From NCBI RefSeq assembly GCF_000725625.1, contig NZ_JOHS01000001.1, positions 434,001-498,000 on the forward strand: a stretch of DNA of 64,000 nucleotides, given 5' to 3'. A program made the position numbers and the translations under genes. How positions within the stretch are numbered: the stretch's first letter is position 1; each line of letters starts with the position of its first letter. Below, one piece after another: positions 33,413-42,993 of the stretch. The notes beneath the pieces were generated by a model, which ran no database searches, was not told where the DNA came from, and saw nothing but the letters and a program-made list of their open reading frames with translations. The stretch is from Streptomyces sp. NRRL F-6676. GTDB taxonomy: Bacteria; Actinomycetota; Actinomycetes; Streptomycetales; Streptomycetaceae.

Positions 33413-36400
33413 ATGTCCAAGCCACCGCTCACCCGGCCCTCCTGGTGGGACGCCGACCTCGCGCGCGACCTGCTGAAGGAGCGCGTGGCCACCACCGCCC
33501 ACCTCGGCGGCGCGCGGGTGCGGCTCTCCGGCGAGCCACTGCTGCGTCACGACGGCAGGGGCGGCCTGCTGCAATCCGTCCGGCTGCGGGTGGACCACCC
33601 CGACGGCACCCGCCCGCCGCGCCTCACCAGCGTCCGGGTCACCACCGCCGGGGGCACCCCCGTCCACTGCGAGCTCCTCCCGGGCCCGGACGGCGACACC
33701 CGCCTCCTCGTCCCCGAAGTGACCGAACCCACCTCCCTGTCGATCGAACTCCCCGAACTTCAGGAGGGCACCGCTCTCCCCTTCGAGGCACACCCGCAGC
33801 GCCACTGGACCCTGCACCTCGTCCAGCACTCCCACCTGGACATCGGCTACACCGACCCGCAGGGCAGGGTGATGGCCGAGAGCCGCGCCTACCTCGACTC
33901 CCTCCTGGAACTGTGCCGCGACACCGACGACTGGCCGGAACCCGCCCGGTTCCGCTGGGCCGTCGAGGGGTTCCACTCCTTCCAGGACTGGCGGGCCCAC
34001 CGGCCCCGGCGCCAGGTGGAGAGCTTCCTGGACCGGGTCCGTGAAGGGCGCGTCGAACTCACGGCCATGCCGTTCAACCTGCACACCGAGACCTGCTCCA
34101 CCGACGAACTGCACGAACTGCTGCGCCCGGTCGCCGAGTTGCGCGAACGGCACGGCATCGACCTCACCACGGCCATGCAGACGGACGTGCCCGGCCAGGT
34201 CGTCGGGCTGCCCGACGTCCTCGCGGACAACGGCATCCGCTACCTGTCCGTCGCCCACAACTGGGCGGGCCGCGCCGTGCCCCACCTCGTCGGCGGGGAG
34301 CACCTGCCCCGGCTGTTCCGCTGGCAGGCGCCGAGCGGCAACAGCGTCCTGGTGTGGCGCACCGACACCCCGCACGGCCTGGCCTACATGGAGGGCTCGA
34401 TCCTCGGCTTCGACGAGTCCTACGACCACGTCGACGACCTGCTGCCCGCCTACCTCGGCGCCCTGGCCCGCTTCCCGTACCCCCACCAGGGGCGCGGCAT
34501 CCCCGGCTTCCCCGCCCTCGACCTGCCCGGCACGGCGGACCCGTACCCGTGGGACGTCCTGCATCTGCGGGTGCTCGGCAAGTTCGCGGACAACGGCCCG
34601 CCCCGCCGCGTCATCTCCGACACCGTGCGCCGCTGGAACGAGGAGTGGGCGTACCCGCGGCTGCGCGCCTCCCGCAACCAGGACTTCTTCGAGGACGCGG
34701 AGAAGCGGGTCGGGGACCGCCTGGAGACCTACCGGGGCGACTGGAGCGACTGGTGGGTCGACGGCGTCGGCGCCGGCGCCGTCCCGCTGGCCGCCACCCG
34801 GCGCGGGCAGGCGGCCCTCGCCGAGGCGCAGACCGTGGCCGGGTACGCCCAGCTGCTCGGCGTTCCCGACAGCACGGCGGTCACCGCGGGCGCCCCGGCC
34901 GTCTACCGCTCCGCCTCGCTGTTCAACGAGCACACCTGGGGCGCCGGCGACCCCTGGACCCACGGCGACCACGGCCACGGCTCCGGCGAGAAGCAGTGGC
35001 ACTGGAAGTACGCCCAGGCCCTGCGCGCCCACGACGACGCCGAGACCCTCCTGGACGCCGCCTCCGCCCTGCTGGGGGAGGCCCTCGCGCCCGCCGCCGA
35101 CGCGCTCGCGTCCTTCTACGCCGTCAACACGTGCAGTTGGCCGCGGACCGAGACGGCCCGGCTCTTCCTCCCGGAGAGCACGGTGGCGCTCGGCGAGCCG
35201 GTCCGGGTCCTCGACGGACGCACCGGAGAGCCCCTCTCCTTCGCCGAGGAGGCGCAGAGCAACGACCGTCACCGCGCGGCGGGCCGCTTCCTGAACGTGC
35301 CCGTCACGGACGTGCCGGCCTGCGGCGCCGTACGCCTGGACGTCGTCATCGGCACCGCCTCCCCGGCGCGGGAGCCGGCGGAACCGGCCGCCGGAGCCAC
35401 CGTCCTGGAGAACGACCACCTGCGCGTCACGGTCGATCTGCGCGAGGCGTGCGTCTCCTCCATCGTCGACAAGGCGACCGGCCGCGAGATGGTGCGCCAG
35501 GACGCCGCCGTCGGCTTCAACGGGTACCTCTACGACGAGTACGCCACGGCCGGCGGCTTCAACCACCAGTCCAGCAAGACCGTGGCCGACGACTCGATGC
35601 ATCTGCTCGCCTCCCGCAGCACCGCCCCGCCCGCGGCACTAGTGGACCGCACCACGGACGCCACCGGACAGACGCTCGTCTACGAGTGCGCACCCGCCGG
35701 GACCCGCAGGCTCCGCGTACGGGTGCACCTCCCGCACCACGCGGCCCGTGTCGACATCGAGAACCGGATCGACAAGACCGCGACCCTCACCAAGGAGAGC
35801 GCCTTCTTCGCCTTCCCCTTCGCCCTCGACCACCCCACCGTGCACACGGAGGCCACCGGCGGCGTCCTCGGCACCGACCGCGAGACCGTGCCGGGCTCGG
35901 CGGCCCACATGCGTGCCGTACGGCGCTGGATCAGCCTCAGCGACGGCACCCACCACGCCGCCCTGGCGACGGCCGACGCCCCGCTCGTGCAGCTCGGCGG
36001 GATCGCGATCCCCTACGTGCCCTACCCGCCGTCGCTGCCCCGTGAGGAGCCGGGCACCGTCTTCTCCTGGGTGCACAACAACATCTGGGACACCAACTTC
36101 CCCGCCCAGCAGGCGTTCGACCACGTCTTCCGCTACAGCGTCGGCTTCACCACGGCGGAGGAGGACCCCTCGGTGCACGCCGCACGCGTCGCCGCCGTCA
36201 CGAGCCACCCCCTCGTCCCGGTCCGCGCCCGTGCCGCGACCGGCTCACCGGCGTGGGCGCGGTTCCTGACCCTGGACGATCCCCGGGTACGGCTCGTCGG
36301 CGTCACCGTCCCCGCCGCCGGCCAACTCCTGGTCCGGCTACAGTCGATGGCCGACACGCCCGTCACCTGCGGACTGCGCACGCCCTTCACCGTGACCCGC

Positions 36401-36544
36401 GCCGCGCGCACCACCTACCTCGGCCTGTCCCCGCGCGACATCGCCCCGGACCCGGACGGTGCGATCCCGGTCGAGGTCCCGGCGCTCGGCACGGCGGCCG
36501 TGGTCCTCCATCTGTCCCCGTCCACCGCCGGGGGCGACGACTGA
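33413..36544 (+). CDS. GH38 alpha-mannosidase
   Basis: 1043 residues, no signal peptide, so cytoplasmic. The zinc-site motif HSHLDIGYTD (about residue 138) is the GH38 H-x-H-x-D hallmark; AMQTDVPGQV (near residue 256) carries the likely nucleophile Asp, and VEGFHSFQDW and HTWGAGDPWTHGDHGHGSG add further zinc and substrate contacts. The C-terminal half is the beta-sandwich of the family. It trims alpha-linked mannose from imported oligosaccharides. It is the last gene of the importer run and ends in a hairpin terminator. Confidence 0.9.
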   Translation: MSKPPLTRPSWWDADLARDLLKERVATTAHLGGARVRLSGEPLLRHDGRGGLLQSVRLRVDHPDGTRPPRLTSVRVTTAGGTPVHCELLPGPDGDTRLLVPEVTEPTSLSIELPELQEGTALPFEAHPQRHWTLHLVQHSHLDIGYTDPQGRVMAESRAYLDSLLELCRDTDDWPEPARFRWAVEGFHSFQDWRAHRPRRQVESFLDRVREGRVELTAMPFNLHTETCSTDELHELLRPVAELRERHGIDLTTAMQTDVPGQVVGLPDVLADNGIRYLSVAHNWAGRAVPHLVGGEHLPRLFRWQAPSGNSVLVWRTDTPHGLAYMEGSILGFDESYDHVDDLLPAYLGALARFPYPHQGRGIPGFPALDLPGTADPYPWDVLHLRVLGKFADNGPPRRVISDTVRRWNEEWAYPRLRASRNQDFFEDAEKRVGDRLETYRGDWSDWWVDGVGAGAVPLAATRRGQAALAEAQTVAGYAQLLGVPDSTAVTAGAPAVYRSASLFNEHTWGAGDPWTHGDHGHGSGEKQWHWKYAQALRAHDDAETLLDAASALLGEALAPAADALASFYAVNTCSWPRTETARLFLPESTVALGEPVRVLDGRTGEPLSFAEEAQSNDRHRAAGRFLNVPVTDVPACGAVRLDVVIGTASPAREPAEPAAGATVLENDHLRVTVDLREACVSSIVDKATGREMVRQDAAVGFNGYLYDEYATAGGFNHQSSKTVADDSMHLLASRSTAPPAALVDRTTDATGQTLVYECAPAGTRRLRVRVHLPHHAARVDIENRIDKTATLTKESAFFAFPFALDHPTVHTEATGGVLGTDRETVPGSAAHMRAVRRWISLSDGTHHAALATADAPLVQLGGIAIPYVPYPPSLPREEPGTVFSWVHNNIWDTNFPAQQAFDHVFRYSVGFTTAEEDPSVHAARVAAVTSHPLVPVRARAATGSPAWARFLTLDDPRVRLVGVTVPAAGQLLVRLQSMADTPVTCGLRTPFTVTRAARTTYLGLSPRDIAPDPDGAIPVEVPALGTAAVVLHLSPSTAGGDD

Positions 36545-36554
36545 CCCGGGAGGT

Positions 36555-36570
36555 GCCGTGAGGCCACGGC
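36555..36570. terminator. Hairpin between GH38 and metallo-hydrolase genes
   Basis: GCCGTG (36555-36560), AGGC loop, CACGGC (36565-36570). It fills the gap between two convergent stop codons. Confidence 0.55.
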
Positions 36571-37512
36571 TCACCCGAGCCCGGACGCACTCCTCGTCCG
36601 CCCGGCTGCTGCCCATGGGCCGAGGGCGAACCGGTCACCGTCCCGTCGCACTTCCAGGGCCCCTGCGCCACCGAAGTGCGCGGGAACGACCAACTCCCGT
36701 TCGTCGGCCGCCCGCCCGAGAATCCGACGGCGGCTGGCCACCGCCTGCTCCGGGGCCAGGCAGGCGCTGCTGTTGCAGCAGGGGTGCAGGATCTGCACCG
36801 GGCTGTGCAGCAGATCTCCGACGAACACCGCCCGGTCGCTGCCGGACGCCAGTCTCAGCACGGACGAGCCGGGAGTGTGGCCGGGCGCCGACTCCAGGGT
36901 GAGGCGTTCGTCAATGCGGTGGAAACCGTCCCACAACAGGGACTGTCCGGCCCGGTGGACGGGCGCGACGCTGTCCTCGTAGATCAGGCGGTCGACCTCC
37001 TGCGCACCGTTCCCGTACCCGTTGTCCGGACCGTAGTGGAAGTCGTCGGCCGCCGGAATGAGGTACTGGGCGTTGGGGAACGCCGGTACCCACTGCCCGT
37101 CCGCGCCGACGGTGTTCCAGCCGACGTGGTCGACGTGGAGGTGGGTGTTGACGACGACGTCGACATCCTGCGGACGGACGCCGGCCCTCGCCAGGAGGCC
37201 GAGGAAGTCACTCCGGGCGTGGTGGAACGGCCCCATGCCGGGCCGCTCGCGCAGGTTCCCCGCCCCGGTGTCCACCAGGACGGTCCGGCCCGCGCTGCGC
37301 AGCACCCAGCTCTGCAACGCGAGCACCACCAAGCCGCTGTCCGGCTCCCAGTGGTCCGGTGCCAACCAGCCCTCGTTCGCCTTCCACACCTCGGCGGCAG
37401 CTCCGGAGAACATGCCGGAGGCGGGCAGGAACGGCTCGTGCCACTCGACGACCCGGATGACCTCGACGTCTCCCAGCACCATGCTCCGCACACTCTCGTA
37501 CTCGTTGGTCAT
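36571..37512 (-). CDS. MBL-fold metallo-hydrolase
   Basis: 313 residues. The metal-binding motif is NTHLHVDHVGWN (HxHxDH), with further ligands in SAPGHTPGSSV and VPAHFGG and metal-bridging Asp in FVGDLLHSP. Such enzymes hydrolyse lactones, esters or organophosphates; the WxxxxGxxPDHWEPDSG-type N-terminal region resembles quorum-quenching lactonase-like members, but substrate cannot be fixed. ATG 37512 is chosen for its position in the divergent promoter. The divergently encoded AraC protein is its probable activator. Confidence 0.87.
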   Translation of the reverse strand: MTNEYESVRSMVLGDVEVIRVVEWHEPFLPASGMFSGAAAEVWKANEGWLAPDHWEPDSGLVVLALQSWVLRSAGRTVLVDTGAGNLRERPGMGPFHHARSDFLGLLARAGVRPQDVDVVVNTHLHVDHVGWNTVGADGQWVPAFPNAQYLIPAADDFHYGPDNGYGNGAQEVDRLIYEDSVAPVHRAGQSLLWDGFHRIDERLTLESAPGHTPGSSVLRLASGSDRAVFVGDLLHSPVQILHPCCNSSACLAPEQAVASRRRILGRAADERELVVPAHFGGAGALEVRRDGDRFALGPWAAAGRTRSASGLG

Positions 37513-37553
37513 GTGCTCGACCTTAAGAACGGCCGAGTGATCGTCCCAATGTG

Positions 37554-37585
37554 TATCCGGCTCAAAAAAATACGAATCCAGCTCA
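37554..37585. promoter_or_regulatory. AraC-type direct repeats in a divergent promoter
   Basis: TATCCGGCTCA (37554-37564) and AATCCAGCTCA (37575-37585) are direct repeats 21 bp apart, i.e. two helical turns, in an unusually A/T-rich spacer between the metallo-hydrolase and AraC genes. The spacing is what an AraC dimer or two-HTH arm would contact. Confidence 0.55.
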
Positions 37586-37613
37586 TCCTTCATACGACGG
37601 ATATCCTGGATCA

Positions 37614-38552
37614 ATGGATGTGGTGAGCGACGCGATCTCTGCCGTCCACCTCGGGCACCCCTGGTCCCACCGGCTGCGGACGAGCGGGAACTGGTGCGTA
37701 CGACTGGACCGGTATGACGGCGCGGGCTTCTACGTCGTCCTCAAGGGCCACTGCTGGCTCCTGACCGACGGGGGCGACCCCCTGTCCCTCGGAGTGGGTG
37801 ACGCGGTGCTGCTGCCCCATGGCACAGGCCATGTGCTCGCGGACTCCCCGGTCGACGCGGCGGCCGCGAAGAGGGAGGCGGTGCCGTTCGCGCGATGGCG
37901 TGCGGAGACGGAGTCACGGACCCAGCCCCCTCGCCACGAGACCGAGATGCTCTGCGGCACGTACTGGCTCGATTGCAGCCGCATGCACCCGCTCATGGCG
38001 GAGCTGCCCGAGGTCGTCCACCTTCCCAGCCGGGTGAGCGGCCACCTCGAACTCCGTGCCGCCATCGATCTGCTCGCCGGTGAGCTGGACGAACTGCGCC
38101 CCGGCTCCTGCGTGGCGCTGCCGAGTCTGCTCGACCTGCTCCTCGTCTACCTGATCCGCGCCTGGATGACCGAGGCGCCCAGCGGAGCCTGGCCCCGCGT
38201 ACTGGGCGACCCGGTGGCCGCCGCCGCCCTGCGGGCGCTGCACTCGGATCCGGCGGCGCCGTGGAGCAATGACCGTCTGGCGGCGGAGGTCGGCGTCTCC
38301 CGTCCCACCCTGGCACGCCGGTTCACCACCCTGGTCGGCCGTCCTCCCATGACGTACCTCACCTGGTGGCGGGTGATCCGCGCCGCCACCCTGCTCCGCG
38401 ACACCACGGACACCCTGGCCACCATCGCCGGCCGAGTCGGCTACGGCAGCCCGTACGCGCTCTCACACGCCTTCCAACGGGAGTTCGGCATCACACCGGG
38501 GCGGTATCGGGCGCAGGCCGCGGGACGGTCCGCCGACGTCGGAACGGACTGA
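37614..38552 (+). CDS. AraC-family regulator with cupin sensor
   Basis: 312 residues. The N-terminal half is the cupin-6-like sensor (GFYVVLKGHCWLLTDGGDPLSL, DAVLLPHGTGHVL). The C-terminal ~100 residues hold the two helix-turn-helix motifs (RLAAEVGVSRPTLARRFTTLVG and ATIAGRVGYGSPYALSHAFQ) and the family end FGITPGRYR. ATG 37614 is preferred over an upstream in-frame start because the latter lies among the direct repeats. It likely activates the divergent metallo-hydrolase gene. Confidence 0.9.
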   Translation: MDVVSDAISAVHLGHPWSHRLRTSGNWCVRLDRYDGAGFYVVLKGHCWLLTDGGDPLSLGVGDAVLLPHGTGHVLADSPVDAAAAKREAVPFARWRAETESRTQPPRHETEMLCGTYWLDCSRMHPLMAELPEVVHLPSRVSGHLELRAAIDLLAGELDELRPGSCVALPSLLDLLLVYLIRAWMTEAPSGAWPRVLGDPVAAAALRALHSDPAAPWSNDRLAAEVGVSRPTLARRFTTLVGRPPMTYLTWWRVIRAATLLRDTTDTLATIAGRVGYGSPYALSHAFQREFGITPGRYRAQAAGRSADVGTD

Positions 38553-38810
38553 CAGCGGTGGCGCGGTCAGGCAGTCGCGCCGACAGCCCCGCCGAAATGG
38601 CCTCCGCGGCCCTCACGTCCTGAGCCGCGGCCGGGTGGCGGGCGGCGTCGCTCACGCGTGTACGCCGGGCGGCGCGGGCGGGCCCCGCCCCGGCAACCGT
38701 CGGGAACCCGGCAGCGGGCGTTCAACTTCCCGCTACCGTACGGCTGTGGCGGGTCAGGAGTGTACGGGCTGCCGTCGATCACGGCCCTCACCCCACCGGA
38801 CGGAGCCCCC

Positions 38811-40682
38811 ATGACAGCCGAACCACGTCACCCCCTGCACAGACGCACGCTCCTGCGCGCGACGGCCGTACTGCCCGCGGCCGGTGTCGCGGCCGCCGCC
38901 TTCGACGCCACCCCGGCGCAGGCGGACGCCCCCGGCCGCGCGGGCCGGTTCGACAGCGAGAGCCCGCGCTTCACCCTCGCCGTCCTCCCCGACACCCAGT
39001 ACCTCTTCGACGCCGACAGCGCCGACCCGGCGCCGCTGACCGCGACCTTCCGCCACCTCGTCGGCGAACGGTCGGAACGCAACATCGCCTTCATGACCCA
39101 CCTCGGTGACGTCACCGAACACGGCACCGAGGACGAGATCGAGCGCGCCGCCGCCACCTTCCGGACCATCCACGGCAAGGTCCCCTACAGCGTCCTCGCG
39201 GGCAACCACGACATCAGCTCGAGCACCGACGACCAGCGCGGCGCCTCCGCCTACCTCGCCGCGTTCGGACCCGCGCGCTACGCCTCGATGCCGACCTTCC
39301 GCGGCGCCTCGCCCGACGGCTACAACAGCTACCACGTGCTGCGCGCCGCCGGCAGCCAGTGGCTCGTCCTCGCGCTCGACTGGCGCGTGTCGGACAAGGG
39401 CCTGAAGTGGGCGCAGGGCGTCCTGGACGCCCACCCCACGCTGCCCGCCGTCCTCACCACGCACGACATCGTCTGGGCGGACGACGACGGCAAGGCCCAG
39501 CTGTCGGACAACGGCCGGCGCCTGTGGGACGGGCTGATCCGCGGCAACGACCAGATCTTCCTCGCCCTCGGCGGGCACTACTGGCCGCCCGGGCGCACGG
39601 TCCTCACCAACGACGCCGACAACGATGTCCACCTCCACATCACCAACTACCAGGACCGCTACTACGGCGGCGCCGGAATGATCCGCGCCTACGGCTTCGA
39701 CCTCGCCCGCGGTGTCATCGACGTCGAGACGTTCGCCCCCTGGCTCCTGACCCGCGACCCCGAGGAGCGCAGCCTGCTGGAGGCCGAGAACCTCGAACTG
39801 ACCGGCCCCGCCGACCGGTTCAGCCTGGACATCGACTTCGACAAGCGGTTCGCGGGCTTCGCGCCGGTCACCCCGGCGAAGCCGAGGCCGCCCGCCGCGG
39901 TGATGCCCCGCGGTACCGTCGCCTACTGGCGCTTCGACACCGCGGGCACCCGCGCCGGGGGCAAGGAGGGTGCCCCGGTGGCCGACGGGACCCTCGTGCG
40001 CGACCTCACCGGCAACGGCAACGACCTCACCGTGCGCCGGCTGACGGGCGGCGGCCCCGACACCCTGACCTGGTCCGCCGACCACCACCCCGGCCAGCCC
40101 GCCCACGCGAGCCTGCACTTCGACGGCGGCAAGGACCCGAACCGCGGAGCCATCCTCACGACCTCCGCGCGGGCGGCCCTCAACAGCGAGAAGTTCCTGC
40201 ACGGCTACACGATCGAGACGTTCCTCCGGCTGCCCGAGCCCTTCGAGGGCGACCACGCCTGGATGGGCATCCTCAGCTGGGAGGGCCGCAACGGCGACGC
40301 AGGCAAGACCACCGGCTGGTCCCCGCTGGAACCCACGTGCAGCCTCAACCTCTCGCCCGAGCGGTTCCTCCAGTTCGTGGTCTACCCGCAGCGCCAGGAC
40401 GCCGACCCCACGTCGTGGAGCCACGCGCTGCCCGTCGGCCGCTGGATGCACCTCGCCGTCGTCAACGACGGCCGCCGCACCGTCCTGTACGTCGACGGCT
40501 CGAAGATCGCCCGCAACCCGACGCAGCCGTCGACCGGGATCGCCACCCTCGGCAAGCCCTTCGTCCTCGGCGCCACCCAGTTCGACGCGCAGTACGGCCA
40601 GGGACTCTACGGCTCCCTCGGCGACACCCGCATCGTCAACCGGGCCCTGCCCGTCCGGGACTTCCTCACCCCGTTCGACTGA
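38811..40682 (+). CDS. Tat-exported metallophosphoesterase with C-terminal LamG-like domain
   Basis: 623 residues. The twin-arginine signal is LHRRTLLRATAVLPAAG with AQA cleavage near residue 37. Residues about 47-330 are a calcineurin-type phosphoesterase: LPDTQ, HLGDVTEHG, LAGNHD, TTHDIV and GGHYWPPG carry the dimetal ligands. Residues about 365-620 are a concanavalin/LamG-like sandwich (VAYWRFDTAG, YTIETFLRLP, MHLAVVNDGRRTVLYVDGS). It probably releases phosphate from extracellular esters while binding a polysaccharide or glycoconjugate. ATG 38811 has GGAG upstream and starts the signal peptide. Confidence 0.9.
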   Translation: MTAEPRHPLHRRTLLRATAVLPAAGVAAAAFDATPAQADAPGRAGRFDSESPRFTLAVLPDTQYLFDADSADPAPLTATFRHLVGERSERNIAFMTHLGDVTEHGTEDEIERAAATFRTIHGKVPYSVLAGNHDISSSTDDQRGASAYLAAFGPARYASMPTFRGASPDGYNSYHVLRAAGSQWLVLALDWRVSDKGLKWAQGVLDAHPTLPAVLTTHDIVWADDDGKAQLSDNGRRLWDGLIRGNDQIFLALGGHYWPPGRTVLTNDADNDVHLHITNYQDRYYGGAGMIRAYGFDLARGVIDVETFAPWLLTRDPEERSLLEAENLELTGPADRFSLDIDFDKRFAGFAPVTPAKPRPPAAVMPRGTVAYWRFDTAGTRAGGKEGAPVADGTLVRDLTGNGNDLTVRRLTGGGPDTLTWSADHHPGQPAHASLHFDGGKDPNRGAILTTSARAALNSEKFLHGYTIETFLRLPEPFEGDHAWMGILSWEGRNGDAGKTTGWSPLEPTCSLNLSPERFLQFVVYPQRQDADPTSWSHALPVGRWMHLAVVNDGRRTVLYVDGSKIARNPTQPSTGIATLGKPFVLGATQFDAQYGQGLYGSLGDTRIVNRALPVRDFLTPFD

Positions 40683-41104
40683 CGCGCGCCTCACCGGGGC
40701 CCGGGGCGCCGGTCCGGACAGTCGAGCTCCGGCACCGGGAACCCGAGGAAGGGCAGGCGCGCGGCCACCACGGCCGGGCTCCTGCCCGTCCCGCTCGCCA
40801 CGGCCCGGCAGCTCGCCCGTGTCCACGGCCCGGCAGCCCGCCCGTACCCCGGTGGCGGCCGCCGAGGTGCGTCGGCGCGGTCGACGGGCGACAACTTCGC
40901 AGCCGACCGTGCGTAGTTGACGACTCGCGGCATTTTTTGGCAGCCGGGTACGACACCGCGAGCAGGGCGGTGCCGGTGAACCGTGTCACCCCGGCAGGCG
41001 ACGCCATGTCGTTGACGGCCGCACCGTCTGCGCCTACTTTGCCCTCACCTTGCGCGGTGCGGACCTCCGCCCGCCGGACGGCTCCGGAGAGAAGGAGCGA
41101 GGCG
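40683..41104. other. Intergenic, only a weak small ORF
   Basis: 422 bases between two plus-strand genes. A minus-strand ORF of 80 codons (40691-40933, starting MPRVVNYAR) exists, but its codon bias is weak and I recognise no family; it could be a remnant. The rest shows no RNA gene or strong hairpin. AAGGAG at 41093-41098 belongs to the next gene. Confidence 0.3.
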
Positions 41105-42094
41105 ATGAGGGCAGTGCTCCAGGAGCGGTTCGGTCCGCCGGACATCCTGCGGCTGGGGGAGACCGACCGGCCCCGGCCCGGCGTCGGCGAGGTACTGGTC
41201 CGGGTGCAGTGCGCCGCGGTCAACCCCTACGACTGGCACATGATGCGCGGAGACCCCTACGCCGCCCGCCTGTTGGGCGGGATGGGGCTGCGCCGTCCCA
41301 AGTGCCGGGTGGCCGGCATCGACGCCGCCGGGGTGGTGGAGGCGGTCGGCACCGGGGTGGACGGGCTCCGGCCCGGTACCGCGGTACTGGGCTTCTGCCG
41401 GGGCGCGTTCGCCGAGTACGCGTGCGCCCCGGCACACTGGGTGGTGCCCAAGCCCGAACGCCTGTCCTTCCCCGAGGCCGCGGCCGTGCCGATGGCAGCG
41501 GTGACCGCGTTGCGCGGCATCCGGACGGTGGGCCGGGTACGGGCCGGACAGCGGGTGCTGGTCAACGGGGCGGGCGGCGGCGTCGGCACCTTCGCCGTGC
41601 AGCTCGCGGCCGGCCTGGACGCGGAGGTCACCGGGGTGTGCGGTGCCGGCAGCGCGGCACTGGTGCGCACGCTGGGCGCGGCGCACGTCCTCGATCACGC
41701 CCGTGAGGACTTCACCGACGGATCCGTCCGCTACGACGTCATCCTGGACAACGTGGGCAACTTCTCGCCGGTCCGGTTGCGCCGGGTCCTCACCCCGACC
41801 GGAACCCTGGTGGCCAACGGCGGCGGCTCGCCCGGCCGGGTGTTCGGGGCGATCGGCACCATGCTGAAGGTCACCGCGGTCGCCGCGACCGGCCGGCAGC
41901 GGCTGCGGCCGATCGTCCCCGCGACCCCGGACGGCCCGGTCCACGAGGACCTGCTCGCCGTGACCGCGCTCATCGAGGCGGGCCGGGTCACGCCCGTGGT
42001 CGGCCGGACCTACTCCGTGGCCGACGCCGCCGAGGCCGTACGCCACGTGGAGGAGGGCCACGCCCGCGGGAAGACGGTGCTCACCGTGCGCTGA
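41105..42094 (+). CDS. NADPH:quinone oxidoreductase-like MDR dehydrogenase
   Basis: 329 residues, zinc-free medium-chain reductase. It starts MRAVLQERFGPPDILRLGE, contains CAAVNPYDWHMMRGDP, GIDAAGVVEAVGTGVDGLRPG and the nucleotide motif VLVNGAGGGVGTFAVQLA. No zinc-binding cysteine cluster is present, as expected for quinone or enoyl reductases. AAGGAG seven bases before the ATG fixes the start; the longer open frame upstream is only the shadow of the phosphoesterase gene. The substrate is not evident from neighbours. Confidence 0.9.
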   Translation: MRAVLQERFGPPDILRLGETDRPRPGVGEVLVRVQCAAVNPYDWHMMRGDPYAARLLGGMGLRRPKCRVAGIDAAGVVEAVGTGVDGLRPGTAVLGFCRGAFAEYACAPAHWVVPKPERLSFPEAAAVPMAAVTALRGIRTVGRVRAGQRVLVNGAGGGVGTFAVQLAAGLDAEVTGVCGAGSAALVRTLGAAHVLDHAREDFTDGSVRYDVILDNVGNFSPVRLRRVLTPTGTLVANGGGSPGRVFGAIGTMLKVTAVAATGRQRLRPIVPATPDGPVHEDLLAVTALIEAGRVTPVVGRTYSVADAAEAVRHVEEGHARGKTVLTVR

Positions 42095-42129
42095 CGTACG
42101 GACTGCCGGACCTGCCCCCGGCGGCCCCT

Positions 42130-42882
42130 TCAGCCGCCGTGGACCACGGTCGACAGATCGACGCGGCGGATCTCCAGCACATGGTCCTCCGGCAACGTGG
42201 ACCATTGCGGAGCCGGCTGCGGCCAGCCGGTGGACGCGATGACCACGCGGTCCGCGTGGCGGCGGTAGTTGAGGGCGAAGAAGTCCGCGCCACGCCGCCG
42301 GATCACCTCCGAGCGCGGGGAGTGCGCGGCGTAGGCGTACAGCGCATCGGGGGTGAGGAGCAGACAGTTGAGGCTGGCGAAGCGGGTGGCCCGGGCCCGG
42401 ATGCCGGCCGCGGTGGCCCGGATGGCCCGCGGCGGCTCCATGCCCTCGTCCATCCGGCGTCGCACGGCGAGGTAGAAACGCTCGCTGTCGGTGCCGCCCT
42501 CGGCACCCGCCAGACGTGCCTCACCGATCTCGTCGTCCAGACAGGACAGGGGGGCGAAGTCGCCGTTGTGGGCGAACGCGACCGAGTCGTCCCCGAACGG
42601 ATGGGTGTTGCCCGGCAGCGGGGCCACCCCGGGGCTCGCCATGCGGAGGTGCAGCAGGGCCGCGTCGCCGGCCGTCGCGCGCAGGGTGTCCCTGAACCGG
42701 TCGCCGACGTGGGCGGGGGCAGGGCTCTTGTCGGTGATCACGGACCCGTCCGGGGCCACCGAGGCGACCCCCCACCCGTCGCCGTGCTCGCAGGCGAGGG
42801 AGAGGAAGGGCTCGATGTCCTCGGCCAGCAGCTCACCGAGCGGAGCGGTCCTGCGGGAGACGACGCCGAGAAGTCGACACAT
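42130..42882 (-). CDS. Class II glutamine amidotransferase
   Basis: 250 residues. The N-terminal nucleophile Cys2 (MCRLLGVV) is exposed after Met removal, and HGDGWGVA, LLHLRMAS and THPFGDDSVAFAHNGD match the GATase_6 (YafJ/EgtC-like) family. It hydrolyses glutamine or a gamma-glutamyl amide. No synthetase domain is attached. It lies 111 bases downstream of an amino-acid ABC importer on the same strand, so the imported compound may be a glutamine-like or gamma-glutamyl substrate; this is inference. Confidence 0.88.
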   Translation of the reverse strand: MCRLLGVVSRRTAPLGELLAEDIEPFLSLACEHGDGWGVASVAPDGSVITDKSPAPAHVGDRFRDTLRATAGDAALLHLRMASPGVAPLPGNTHPFGDDSVAFAHNGDFAPLSCLDDEIGEARLAGAEGGTDSERFYLAVRRRMDEGMEPPRAIRATAAGIRARATRFASLNCLLLTPDALYAYAAHSPRSEVIRRRGADFFALNYRRHADRVVIASTGWPQPAPQWSTLPEDHVLEIRRVDLSTVVHGG

Positions 42883-42993
42883 GGTGGTGCGCCTCGTTTC
42901 TGAGGGGGAGGTGGTCCGAGGAGGAGTACGGCCGGGGCGGGACATGCCCGCCCCGAGGGTCCGAGAGCGTGGCCGGTGCCGCCCGGCGTCATG

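Noticed and set aside
39359..42094. 911-codon frame joining the phosphoesterase region with the quinone oxidoreductase
   Set aside because: The true oxidoreductase starts at 41105 with AAGGAG; the preceding codons are a shadow of the phosphoesterase gene.
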